From positions 1 to 37,789 of the forward strand of contig JACRIR010000175.1 in assembly GCA_016215705.1 (NCBI GenBank): DNA of 37,789 nucleotides, read 5' to 3'. This document shows positions 8,285-15,950 of the stretch, one piece after another. Source of the DNA: Candidatus Poribacteria bacterium. GTDB lineage: Bacteria; Abyssobacteria; SURF-5. The first letter of the stretch is position 1. The number at the start of each line of letters is the position of its first letter. A program made the position numbers and the translations under genes. The notes beneath the pieces are model-generated. The model was not told where the DNA came from. It saw only the letters and a list, made by a program, of their open reading frames with translations, and made no database searches.

Positions 8285-8313
8285 TTGAATGCCGGAGTAT
8301 CCTGTGCTAGAAT
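8285..8313 (+). promoter_or_regulatory. Candidate sigma-70 promoter of the que operon
   Basis: TTGAAT (8285-8290), a 17-base spacer and TAGAAT (8308-8313). The leader to queD would be about 45 bases. I saw no preQ1 riboswitch pattern in it. Confidence 0.55.
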
Positions 8314-8366
8314 AAAATAGAAGAGGAAATAATGTCTCCCCTTTTGCCCTGTTTCTCAGGAGACCC

Positions 8367-8759
8367 ATGTTCGTGTATGAGTTAACGATAAAGACCGTTT
8401 TTTCGGCGGCCCACAGTCTGCGGGATTACGAGGGACCCTGCAGCAGGCTTCACGGTCACAACTGGGTTGTGGAGGTTATCGTCTGCGGCAATCAGCTTCA
8501 ACCGAACGGAATACTTGTGGATTTCGGAGAAGTCAAGAAAATCACATCCGATCTGCTCTCCAATCTTGACCACGCCAACCTGAACGAGACGCCTCCGTTC
8601 GACAGGCTCAATCCGACGTCAGAGAATCTCGCGCGCTGGATTTATGAACAAGTCGGCAGGCAGATAAATGGGGACGATGTAAGAGTCACGCAGGTCAACG
8701 TCCGCGAGGCCGAAACGTCGTGCGCGAGCTATTTCGAGGAAATCGTTGAAAGTAAATGA
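8367..8759 (+). CDS. queD: 6-carboxy-5,6,7,8-tetrahydropterin synthase (QueD)
   Basis: Converts 7,8-dihydroneopterin triphosphate to 6-carboxytetrahydropterin, the second step towards queuosine. The 130-residue protein has the PTPS-family zinc histidines H16 (FSAAH), H29 and H31 (LHGHNW), the catalytic cysteine C25, and a later LDHANLN segment. Start ATG 8367 follows AGGAG. It is the first gene of a tightly packed operon, and its last 14 bases overlap the queE start. The next three genes supply the rest of the pathway, which fixes the assignment as QueD and not mammalian-type PTPS. Confidence 0.95.
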   Translation: MFVYELTIKTVFSAAHSLRDYEGPCSRLHGHNWVVEVIVCGNQLQPNGILVDFGEVKKITSDLLSNLDHANLNETPPFDRLNPTSENLARWIYEQVGRQINGDDVRVTQVNVREAETSCASYFEEIVESK

Positions 8760-9381
8760 GATTTTCTTCAGCATCCAGGGCGAATCCTCGTATGCAGGTT
8801 TTCCTTGCGGGTTTGTGCGGCTTGCCGGCTGCAACCTCCGATGCTCCTACTGCGATACAACATACGCATATGAGCAGGGCGAGGAAATGACGATTGGAAA
8901 CGTGGCAGAAGCTCTGACACGGTTTCCGGCAAATCTAGTCGAGATTACCGGCGGAGAGCCTTTGCTTCAACCGGAAACAGGGTTGCTCGCAGCCACTCTC
9001 GCCGACAGCGGGCGGACCGTTTTGATCGAGACGAACGGCGCTCTGTCAATCGAGGGAGTAGACGCAAGGGCGACAGTCATCATGGACATAAAGTGCCCGG
9101 GCAGCGGCATGTCGGAGCGCATGCTGTGGGATAACGTAGCCTTGCTCAAACCGCGCGACGAGATAAAATTTGTGCTTACGGACCGAGCAGATTACGAATG
9201 GGCGCTCGGCATAATCAAGAGGCGCAGGCTCGACGAAAAACATGTAGTTCACCTGGCGCCGGCATTCGGCATCCTCAAACCAAGCAGTTTGGCGGCATGG
9301 ATGCTGGAAGACAAGATGAACGTAAGGCTTCAATTGCAGCTCCATAAGTACATTTGGCCTCGCGTTCAAAGGGGTGTATGA
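8746..9381 (+). CDS. queE: 7-carboxy-7-deazaguanine synthase (QueE)
   Basis: Radical SAM enzyme that contracts 6-carboxytetrahydropterin to 7-carboxy-7-deazaguanine. 211 residues. The cluster cysteines are C29, C33 and C36 ([10 protein letters not shown]), preceded by the QueE signature [12 protein letters not shown], with TGGEPLLQ near residue 67. The start is TTG 8746, five bases after GAGGA. It overlaps queD by 14 bases and shares an ATGA junction with queC, indicating translational coupling. Confidence 0.95.
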   Translation: MKVNEIFFSIQGESSYAGFPCGFVRLAGCNLRCSYCDTTYAYEQGEEMTIGNVAEALTRFPANLVEITGGEPLLQPETGLLAATLADSGRTVLIETNGALSIEGVDARATVIMDIKCPGSGMSERMLWDNVALLKPRDEIKFVLTDRADYEWALGIIKRRRLDEKHVVHLAPAFGILKPSSLAAWMLEDKMNVRLQLQLHKYIWPRVQRGV

Positions 9382-10070
9382 AAGTGGCGCAAGAACTCGC
9401 AATAGCGCTTGTGAGCGGCGGAATGGACAGTTGCGTCGCAGCAGCCCTGGCGGCGCGAGATAATGAACTCGCGATGCTCCACGTGAGCTACGGCCAGAAG
9501 ACCCAGGAACGCGAGCTTAAAGCCTTCAAAGCAATAGCGCGGCATTATGAAGTCGAACGAACATTGGTCGCTGATATCGGATACCTGAGCCAGATCGGAG
9601 GCTCCAGTTTAACGGACGCCAGCATCGAAGTGGAATGCGCCAACCTTCGAAGGGAAGGTATTCCGACCAGCTATGTGCCATTCAGAAACGCGCACTTTCT
9701 GGCAATCGCCGTTTCCTGGGGCGAGGTTATAGGAGCGCATAGGATTTTTATTGGAGCGGTCGAGCCCGACAGTTCCGGCTACCCCGATTGCCGCGAGGTC
9801 TATTATCGGACTTTCAACGAACTGATTCATGCGGGCACAAAACCGGAGACCCGGCTCGAAATCGTTACCCCGATCATAAAGATGCGGAAAGCCGAAATCG
9901 TCAGGCTCGGAGTTGAGCTTGGGGTCCCGTTCCGCCTGACATGGTCGTGCTACAAGAACAATGATGTGCCGTGTGGAGATTGTGACAGTTGTGCGCTGCG
10001 GGCAAGAGGCTTCGAGGACGCCGGCATCCCCGACCCCATAATTGCGTATGGTGGAAACATGGGACGGTGA
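9378..10070 (+). CDS. queC: 7-cyano-7-deazaguanine synthase (QueC)
   Basis: ATP-dependent ligase converting 7-carboxy-7-deazaguanine and ammonia to preQ0. I use ATG 9378, which overlaps the queE stop as ATGA with AAGGGG just upstream; a TTG at 9354 would add eight unsupported residues. The 230-residue protein has the PP-loop SGGMDS (13-18) and a C-terminal zinc-binding CysX8-CysX2-CysX2-Cys cluster in the segment starting [10 protein letters not shown]. Confidence 0.95.
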   Translation: MKVAQELAIALVSGGMDSCVAAALAARDNELAMLHVSYGQKTQERELKAFKAIARHYEVERTLVADIGYLSQIGGSSLTDASIEVECANLRREGIPTSYVPFRNAHFLAIAVSWGEVIGAHRIFIGAVEPDSSGYPDCREVYYRTFNELIHAGTKPETRLEIVTPIIKMRKAEIVRLGVELGVPFRLTWSCYKNNDVPCGDCDSCALRARGFEDAGIPDPIIAYGGNMGR

Positions 10071-10107
10071 AACATTCTGTCATTTCCAAGGCGTTTTATC
10101 GTTTAGA

Positions 10108-10165
10108 GGACTTCTTATCATTTCCGCGAATCCTGTCCTCGACCTGATCGAGGACGGGAATTCAT
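10108..10165. repeat. TCATTyCCGCGAA...CGGGAAT repeat, copy 1
   Basis: A palindromic repeat with CCTCGAC/GTCGAGG-like inner arms and CCGCG/CGGGAAT ends. Copy 2 is at 12761-12813 and a truncated copy 3 at about 22197-22232; they align over about 50 bases with scattered changes. It sits between queC and folE2, which may weaken co-transcription there. Confidence 0.7.
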
Positions 10166-10224
10166 GTATCCGGCGCAGTATGATTGCCCGTAGGCAACAG
10201 ATGGAAGGGTAAAGGTAGATACCG

Positions 10225-11013
10225 TTGAAGAAAATGATGAGGGACGTCCAGAGCGAACCGGCCAACCACCGCGTCGAAGTCGATAAGGTCGGCGTAAAGG
10301 ACGTAAAGTATCCAATCGTTGTGCTTGACAAGGCCAAGAAGGAGCAGCATACCATAGCCGACATCAACATGTACGTGAACCTGCCGCATCGATTTCGCGG
10401 CGCCCACATGAGCCGCTTTATCGAAATCCTGAATAAGCACCGCGGCCGTATGTCAATGCACAATATGGAGGGACTCCTGTGTGAAATCGAGAAGACCCTG
10501 GCGGCCGACAGCGCGCATCTCGAAATGAGTTTCGCGTACTTCATCGAGAAGGCGGCGCCAATCTCGGGCGCGAAGAGCCTCACCGAGTACGTCTGCAAAT
10601 TCATCGCAGCCCACAAAAAGGGTAAGCTCGATTTCATTCTCGAAGTCAACGTGCCGGTCACCAGTCTGTGCCCGTGCTCAAAGGAGATCAGCGAGCAAAG
10701 CGCTCACAATCAGCGCAGCCTCGTGACCGTTCAACTGAAATCTACCGAATTCGTCTGGATCGAAGACGTGATCGCGCTGGTGGAAAACTCCGCGAGTTGC
10801 GAGCTCTACTCGCTCCTGAAGAGGGAGGACGAAAAATACGTTACGGAAAAAGCCTATGCGCGTCCGATGTTCGCTGAGGACGTAGTCCGCGAAATCGCCC
10901 AAAAACTCGAGGCCGACGACAACGTGACGTGGTACACGGTCGCGTCCGAGAACTACGAAAGCATCCATAACCACAACGCATACGCTTATATAGAAAAGAA
11001 GATACCGAGATAA
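10225..11013 (+). CDS. folE2: GTP cyclohydrolase FolE2 (type IB)
   Basis: Converts GTP to 7,8-dihydroneopterin triphosphate, the common first step of queuosine and folate synthesis. 262 residues. The family signature VPVTSLCPCSKEIS includes the catalytic/metal cysteine C149 (with C151), followed by AHNQRS (H161) and a C-terminal ENYESIHNHNA segment. The start is TTG 10225, about 9 bases after AAAGG; ATGs at 10234 and 10237 are alternatives. FolE2 works with metals other than zinc in studied species. Placement after queDEC means the cluster encodes the whole GTP-to-preQ0 route. QueF and Tgt are not in the window. Confidence 0.95.
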   Translation: MKKMMRDVQSEPANHRVEVDKVGVKDVKYPIVVLDKAKKEQHTIADINMYVNLPHRFRGAHMSRFIEILNKHRGRMSMHNMEGLLCEIEKTLAADSAHLEMSFAYFIEKAAPISGAKSLTEYVCKFIAAHKKGKLDFILEVNVPVTSLCPCSKEISEQSAHNQRSLVTVQLKSTEFVWIEDVIALVENSASCELYSLLKREDEKYVTEKAYARPMFAEDVVREIAQKLEADDNVTWYTVASENYESIHNHNAYAYIEKKIPR

Positions 11014-11022
11014 AGCGCTGCA

Positions 11023-11075
11023 GCCACCCTTTATTGGGGACACCATGCGGCATGGTGTCCCCAATAAAGGGTGGC
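11023..11075. repeat. GGGGACAC palindromic repeat, copy B
   Basis: Perfect 25-bp inverted repeat (11023-11047 / 11051-11075), loop CGG, core GGGGACACCATG. It occupies the gap between convergent folE2 and murJ, where it could end transcripts from either side, but neither side has a T-tract. Compared with copy A, the core has C for G on one arm and the matching change on the other. Confidence 0.9.
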
Positions 11076-11136
11076 CGTGTTTCTTCCCCAGACAACCCGC
11101 CTTATGAGGACAAGAGACTCGTCGACGGCCTCCGGA

Positions 11137-12765
11137 TTATTTCTTTTTGCGCCGCGCCGACCATATCCGCATTATCTGGGACGCTTCGTCAAACTGCATG
11201 GCCGAGGCCAGTCCCATATAGAATATCACCCCGCCGGAAAGCGGAATAAGAACACAGACGATTTTGCCGGCCATCGTGGCCGGATCAACCAAATGGTCGC
11301 ATATGAGCGCCAGCGCGTAGACGCATGCGCCCATCGCGAGAGATAGACCCGCTATCTTTGCAGTTGCCGCCATAATCATTCGTCGGCCGAAATCACCCAC
11401 TTTTTTTTCCAGGAATATCCACAGCACAACAACGTTCACGGTCGAGGACAATGAAGATGCGAGCGCGAGTCCACCCTGTTTCAATGGAATCATAAGCAGC
11501 GCATTCAGGAGAATATTGAGAATCATCGAACACGCTGCGACAATGACGGGCAGCCGGGTATTCTTCATTGAATAGAAAGCAAACGCGAGCACTTTGGCGC
11601 CGGAGAAGGCATATAGCCCCAGCGAGTAGAACATCAGAGCGAACGCCGTATTGTCGGTCGCGAGCGCATCGAAACTGCCGTGCTCGAAAAGGAGCCGTAT
11701 GATGGGAACGCGCAGAATGATCAGACCCACCGTCGCAGGCAGCATCGTGAACATGACCGTCCTGAGACCAAGCGAAAGCGTTTCTTTGAACTTGTCCATT
11801 TCGCCCGCGCTCGAAGAGCGGGACATCGAAGGCAGAATGGCCGTCGCGACGGACAGCCCGAATACCGCAAGCGGCAGATGCAACAGCCTGTAAGCGTAAT
11901 AGAGCGCCGAAACCATTCCCTCACCCAAATACCATGCGAACATGGTATCGGCAAGCACGTTTACCTCACGCACGGCCTGTCCAAAAAACGTCGGCACAAG
12001 GAGAACAAATATCATGCGAAGACCGGGGTGCTTGAGGTTCCACGCCACCCGCAACGGAATACCGCATCTCCGGATGAAGGGAATCTGGAGCAGGATTTGA
12101 AGTACTCCGCCGATGAGAACGCCGACCGCAAGGCCGTAAACCGGGTCCTTGAAGTTGTTGCGAAAGAGATAAGCGCACGCGATCATCCCGAGATTCAGCA
12201 AAACAGGCGCATAGGCGGTCGAGAAGAAGATTTGGAGCGAATTCAGCATCGCCATGAGCAGCGAAGCTATTCCGACAAGGAGGATAAACGGGAAGACAAC
12301 CCTCGTGAGCCCGATTGCGAGCAGCAGTTTCTCGTCGGGCGGCCCGAACTCAAAAGTGACAAACCTCACGATCTCGGGCGCAAACAAGACTCCAAGCGCC
12401 GATACCGCCATCAGCAGAGCGCCCATGGCGCCGATTGAGACCGCTACAAGCTCTTCGGTCTCCTTGCTGCTCCGCCTGGTCATGTATTCGGAAAACACGG
12501 GAATGAAACCCGCGTTCATCGCCCCTTCGGCAAGCATTTCGCGGAGCATGTTCGGAAGACGAAACGCAACAAAAAAGGCGTCACTGACGGCATTCAAGTA
12601 ATAGTCGGCAATCAGCATATCGCGGATCAGCCCGGTAACGCGACTTAGCATTGTTCCCGAGCTGATTACCGCTGTAGAGCGGGCGATACTGTGACCGGCA
12701 ACTGGTTTTATCGGCATGGAATCCGTGTGTGAAACCCGACTTGATGACTCGGCGCTCTTTGTCAT
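11137..12765 (-). CDS. murJ: Lipid II flippase MurJ
   Basis: Polytopic inner-membrane MOP-superfamily protein that flips lipid II for peptidoglycan synthesis. 542 residues in the longest form, with about 14 hydrophobic helices. Conserved N-terminal block TMLSRVTGLIRDMLIADYY, then FRLPNMLREMLAEGAMNAGFIPVF, both typical of MurJ/MviN. A basic C-terminus (RIWSARRKKK) ends the protein. The first ATG (12765) lies inside a dispersed palindromic repeat and neither it nor Met17 (12717) has a clear ribosome site. The conserved part begins after Met17, so 12717 is quite possibly the true start. Confidence 0.93.
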   Translation of the reverse strand: MTKSAESSSRVSHTDSMPIKPVAGHSIARSTAVISSGTMLSRVTGLIRDMLIADYYLNAVSDAFFVAFRLPNMLREMLAEGAMNAGFIPVFSEYMTRRSSKETEELVAVSIGAMGALLMAVSALGVLFAPEIVRFVTFEFGPPDEKLLLAIGLTRVVFPFILLVGIASLLMAMLNSLQIFFSTAYAPVLLNLGMIACAYLFRNNFKDPVYGLAVGVLIGGVLQILLQIPFIRRCGIPLRVAWNLKHPGLRMIFVLLVPTFFGQAVREVNVLADTMFAWYLGEGMVSALYYAYRLLHLPLAVFGLSVATAILPSMSRSSSAGEMDKFKETLSLGLRTVMFTMLPATVGLIILRVPIIRLLFEHGSFDALATDNTAFALMFYSLGLYAFSGAKVLAFAFYSMKNTRLPVIVAACSMILNILLNALLMIPLKQGGLALASSLSSTVNVVVLWIFLEKKVGDFGRRMIMAATAKIAGLSLAMGACVYALALICDHLVDPATMAGKIVCVLIPLSGGVIFYMGLASAMQFDEASQIMRIWSARRKKK

Positions 12766-12813
12766 TCCCGCGAAAAGCCTGCCCTCGACGTGATGGGGAG
12801 CGGGAATCCATTT
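12761..12813. repeat. TCATTCCCGCGAA repeat, copy 2
   Basis: Second copy of the repeat at 10108-10165. Its first bases supply the ATG (complement of 12763-12765) that opens the longest murJ frame. It lies in the murJ/rpsT divergent gap. Confidence 0.7.
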
Positions 12814-12860
12814 CTTAGTCGTTAGAGTCGGGGTCCCGCCTCCGCGGCAACGCAGATACG

Positions 12861-12889
12861 TTGACTTTTCTGCGTAAATCTGATATCAT
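12861..12889 (+). promoter_or_regulatory. Strong sigma-70 promoter of rpsT
   Basis: TTGACT (12861-12866), 17-base spacer, TATCAT (12884-12889). The leader would be about 37 bases and contains the ribosome site AGGAGGTGA. Confidence 0.7.
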
Positions 12890-12932
12890 TTTTATCTTGG
12901 AAACATACACAACAGGAGGTGAATGAAGACTC

Positions 12933-13196
12933 GTGAAGAAGACAAAGTCCATTCTCAAACGTATCCGCCAGAATGAGAGACATCGTTCCCGCAACCGCTC
13001 GAACGTCTCACAATATAAAACCGCTGTCAAGAAACTTGAGGTCGTGATTGAACAAAAGGACGCTGCAGCGGCGAAAGGCATGCTCCCCGGCGTGGTCGGG
13101 ACTCTGGATAAGGCGGTCTCGAAAACCATTCTCAGCAAGAAATCCGCATCGAGGAAGAAGTCCTCGTTGATGAGGCGCATCAACGCTCTCGGGTAG
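12933..13196 (+). CDS. rpsT: 30S ribosomal protein S20
   Basis: Primary 16S rRNA-binding protein of the small subunit. 87 residues, strongly basic and helical, with the usual S20 ends (KSILKRIRQNERHRSRNRS and KKSSLMRRINALG). The start is GTG 12933, ten bases after AGGAGGTGA (12914-12922). The ATG at 12923 is in another frame. Its last 17 bases overlap the convergent holA gene. It has its own near-consensus promoter, as expected for a ribosomal gene outside the large clusters. Confidence 0.95.
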   Translation: MKKTKSILKRIRQNERHRSRNRSNVSQYKTAVKKLEVVIEQKDAAAAKGMLPGVVGTLDKAVSKTILSKKSASRKKSSLMRRINALG

Positions 13197-14187
13197 CGCA
13201 CAATTCCCTCACCAGCAATTCCAGGTCAATCTCTGGATGCCAGCGTGAGCTGGACTTGAATTTATTGTCCCACTCCACTATTGCGCGGTACATCTTCCTG
13301 AGTTCCTCGAGCGAGAATGAGCGCGCCTGCTGCAAGAAGCGTGTCTTGAGGAACGGCCTTACTTGCAGCGCCTTGATGACCGCGTCGTCCCTGACTCCGT
13401 CCTCGAGCAGGCACTTCGCGCGAAGCAGCCTCTTGACCGTGTAGTCGAGATGCCACAGGATACGGAGTTCGTGCTCCCCGTCGGCAAGCAATTGCCTCAA
13501 CACTGTCCACGAACGGATGAGGTCCCTGTCCGCGACGTGCTCGCTCAGTTTATAAATGGGTTCGCGCCGCCTCGACTCGACGAGCGCGTCGATGTCCGAC
13601 TGCTCAACGGCCTCCCTCTCCCCCACGTACTCGAGAAGATTCGTAACCTCGTTGGACACATCCGACAGGTCGCTGCCCGTAAGCTCAAAGATGTTATCAA
13701 TGAGATGGGGCGATATTCTTTTGCCCTTTTCTCTCAATATTTCACGAATCCACGTCTTCACCTCAGCCGGCCGCAACGGTTGGAGCTCTATTACGTTCCC
13801 GTGCTTCTCAATTGCCTTGGAGAGAGTCTTGCGCCGGTCGAGCCGTTCCGCCGTCAGGACGAGTGTGATAAACGCCGGCAAATCAGCGACAGACTTCTCT
13901 AGCGCTTCCTGAGCCGCTACCGGCAAAGAGCCGACTTCTTGAATCAGCACTACGCGTCTCGAAGAACCGAGTGGGTAGACATTTAATTCTTGGAGGAGAG
14001 CAGGGGCCGATGTGTTGGGAGTGTCCAATTCGGCAAAATTGAAATCCTTCATTCCGTCGCCGAGGGCGACTTCGATGAGCCTGGCGGTGAGCCGCCGTGC
14101 AAGAAACTCCTCCGTCCCCAGAATCAAATAGAGTCGTGAGAGATTGTCGCTACGGACAGTGTTCTCGAATTCGAAGAATGTGGTCAT
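13180..14187 (-). CDS. holA: DNA polymerase III subunit delta (HolA)
   Basis: Clamp-loader delta subunit, which opens the sliding clamp. 335 residues. The N-terminal AAA+-like fold lacks a Walker ATP site, as is normal for delta. Recognisable segments are YLILGTEEFLARRL, LNVYPLGSSRRVVLIQEV, LTGSDLSDVSNEVTNLLEY and the C-terminal collar helices around LRQLLADGEHELRILWHL. It lies downstream of lptE on the same strand, the order seen in Escherichia coli (lptE-holA). The 3' end overlaps rpsT tail-to-tail. No Shine-Dalgarno is seen at ATG 14187. Confidence 0.93.
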   Translation of the reverse strand: MTTFFEFENTVRSDNLSRLYLILGTEEFLARRLTARLIEVALGDGMKDFNFAELDTPNTSAPALLQELNVYPLGSSRRVVLIQEVGSLPVAAQEALEKSVADLPAFITLVLTAERLDRRKTLSKAIEKHGNVIELQPLRPAEVKTWIREILREKGKRISPHLIDNIFELTGSDLSDVSNEVTNLLEYVGEREAVEQSDIDALVESRRREPIYKLSEHVADRDLIRSWTVLRQLLADGEHELRILWHLDYTVKRLLRAKCLLEDGVRDDAVIKALQVRPFLKTRFLQQARSFSLEELRKMYRAIVEWDNKFKSSSRWHPEIDLELLVRELCATRER

Positions 14188-14221
14188 TCAATAAAAGGAT
14201 ATTATTCTGAGCCCTTTACCG

Positions 14222-14246
14222 TCATTCTGAGCGAAGCGAAGAATCT
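14222..14246. repeat. CATTCTGAGCGAAGCGAAGAATCT repeat, intergenic copy
   Basis: A dispersed word of the CATTCTGAGCGxAGCGAAGAA kind in the lptE-holA gap. A second, slightly changed copy at 15751-15775 is inside a coding sequence. Confidence 0.6.
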
Positions 14247-14305
14247 CCGTTCTCGCCGGCTATCCGTGCTACGAATGGAAGACTCCTTCGCAAGGGCCAT
14301 GAGCT

Positions 14306-14809
14306 TCACCAGTCGTTATCGAAGCACTCATAAATAAGCGTTTCGACCAGATTCTCGGTAGCTTCGTCAAGCGCCTCATCCCTTGTGCGACCGCCCAGGG
14401 TCTGATAGAAATCCGTTCCTCTCAGATTCTCCTGCCGCCAGATCATTTTGCCGGTTTTCGTGTCTTCAAGTTCCGCGCTTGCTATCAGAGCTATTCTGAA
14501 CTGGCCGATGTTGTCGTCCGTGTTATAGCTTATGGCGCCGGCCTGAAAACCGGTGATTGCGCCTCTCAACACCATGTCGGCCGCTCCCGGGTCATCAACC
14601 ACCCGAAAACGGCCGTCGGCCTCGAGTTCGCGAATCAAGGCATTCGTCACACGTATCTGAATCTCCTGCTCGAAGCTCTTGTTCTTGAAGGCTGGGACAG
14701 CGATGGTGTGATAATCATCGGAGAGTCGGCTGGTGGCAGTTGTGTAGCCGCAGCCCGAAGTGACGGCGCAAACGCACAATAGCGCGCACAGAGCGAGACT
14801 CCACTTCAC
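14306..14809 (-). CDS. lptE: LptE-like LPS-assembly lipoprotein
   Basis: Probable outer-membrane lipoprotein that plugs the LptD channel in lipopolysaccharide export. I take GTG 14809, which overlaps the preceding stop as GTGA and gives a textbook lipoprotein signal: KWS, a hydrophobic core, then lipobox VTSGC with the lipidated Cys about 20 residues in. The frame could extend to ATG 14848, overlapping the upstream gene by 43 bases. The mature part has the LptE pattern HTIAVPAFKNKSFEQEIQIRV, an ELEADGRFRVV segment and a terminal helix. Neighbours bamD-like and holA support the call. Confidence 0.85.
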   Translation of the reverse strand: MKWSLALCALLCVCAVTSGCGYTTATSRLSDDYHTIAVPAFKNKSFEQEIQIRVTNALIRELEADGRFRVVDDPGAADMVLRGAITGFQAGAISYNTDDNIGQFRIALIASAELEDTKTGKMIWRQENLRGTDFYQTLGGRTRDEALDEATENLVETLIYECFDNDW

Positions 14810-15798
14810 GGCATTTTGTTGAGTGTTTCGCGGCATTTGGTAGCGCATTGAGTTTCCGGATATTCGCCTATGATCGAGTCGAAGTACAGGCGCGCGGAGT
14901 CGTACTTCATATTATAGTGGTAGTACATTCCAATTCTGAACTCGTGCTCGGCGGCTGTTTCGCGAAGCTCACCAAGCTTCTTGCGGGCCTCTTCCGCATG
15001 CTCGCTTTCCGGATACGCCTTGAGAAAAAACCGATATTTCTGTATCGCCTCGTCCACAGCGGTCTTATCGTACACATCGGGCAGCGTCTGGGCCAGCTTG
15101 CATTCTGCGGTGCCGTAAGCAGACTCGGCTATCCATTTGGATGCAGGATAGTAGTCAATAACTTTCTGAAATTCGGCGCTGGCTTCGTCATAAAGCTCGA
15201 GCTTCATGTAGCACATGCCGATGCGGTACTGCGCTTCGGCGGAGAACCCGGTGAACGGCTGATTATCAATCACCTGTCGATAAGTCTCGATCGCCTTGTC
15301 GAAGTTGCTGCCCCGCCATAAGATGAACTTCTCTTCGCGTTCCACCCCAAGATCGAAGAAATGGTCGCCTATTTTCCGCTGTTTTTCGAGAACGTGGCTG
15401 AATAACTGGGTGTTCGGATACTCGTTAATGACCTTCTGGTATTCTTTGACGGCGTCCTCGTATTCTCCCTCGGCCTCGAGAGCCCTTCCGATGGAATACT
15501 GCGCAAGGTCGCAGTAGTTGGATTCAGGGAAATAACGCAAGACCTTCCGATATTCGTCAACGGCTTTCTCAGTCTCCCCCTTTGCCAGTAACTCCTCGGC
15601 GTACTGGAACTGAAGGGCCGCAGTTTCTTTCGGCTGGCGCTCCGGATTAAACCACCGGCCCGCCTCCGGCGTCCAAATCCAGGCCGCTTGCGCGCTTCCA
15701 CCTAAAAGCACAACCGCCAGCGCGGTCACGGCCAAAAAACATACCCGTATCATTCTGAGCGATGCGAAGAACCTGGTTGCTTTGACTTTTGCTGCCAT
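14806..15798 (-). CDS. BamD-like outer-membrane assembly TPR protein
   Basis: Tetratricopeptide-repeat protein, 330 residues from ATG 15798, which follows AAGGGGG by seven bases. Earlier in-frame starts lack a ribosome site. About six TPR units cover residues 60-325, with the BamD/YfiO-type helices (AEELLAKGETEKAVDEYRKV and following). The signal sequence ends AQA-AW, a type I cleavage site, and I see no lipobox cysteine. It therefore differs from classical BamD lipoproteins and could be periplasmic. Part of the signal peptide (RFFASLRMI) is encoded by a dispersed intergenic-type repeat. Coupled to lptE by a GTGA overlap. Confidence 0.8.
   Translation of the reverse strand: MAAKVKATRFFASLRMIRVCFLAVTALAVVLLGGSAQAAWIWTPEAGRWFNPERQPKETAALQFQYAEELLAKGETEKAVDEYRKVLRYFPESNYCDLAQYSIGRALEAEGEYEDAVKEYQKVINEYPNTQLFSHVLEKQRKIGDHFFDLGVEREEKFILWRGSNFDKAIETYRQVIDNQPFTGFSAEAQYRIGMCYMKLELYDEASAEFQKVIDYYPASKWIAESAYGTAECKLAQTLPDVYDKTAVDEAIQKYRFFLKAYPESEHAEEARKKLGELRETAAEHEFRIGMYYHYNMKYDSARLYFDSIIGEYPETQCATKCRETLNKMP
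15751..15775. repeat. CATTCTGAG repeat copy inside a coding sequence
   Basis: Matches the intergenic copy at 14222-14246 apart from a few bases, and is read in the opposite direction to supply the n-region of the BamD-like signal peptide. Confidence 0.6.
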
Positions 15799-15890
15799 CG
15801 AAAAACCCCCTTGCTGCTTCATACTTTTGAAACCGACTACAAGCCGTATTTTATCAAAAACGCCAGGGCATGTCAAAGAAACGACCCACC

Positions 15891-15919
15891 TAGACATCCA
15901 TTCGACTGTGGATTATAAT
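15891..15919 (+). promoter_or_regulatory. Sigma-70 promoter of the nfeD-slipin operon
   Basis: TAGACA (15891-15896), 17-base spacer and a perfect TATAAT (15914-15919). The in-frame ATG at 15918 falls inside the -10 box, which argues against it as the start codon. Confidence 0.65.
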
Positions 15920-15950
15920 GAATAGGGTTTGCCAGGAGGTTCACATTACC

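Noticed and set aside
8314-8366. preQ1 riboswitch before queD
   Set aside because: The short leader has no preQ1-I or preQ1-II stem-loop with A-rich tail.
11680-12438. 252-codon frame antisense to murJ
   Set aside because: Highly charged shadow of a hydrophobic membrane protein gene; no start signal.
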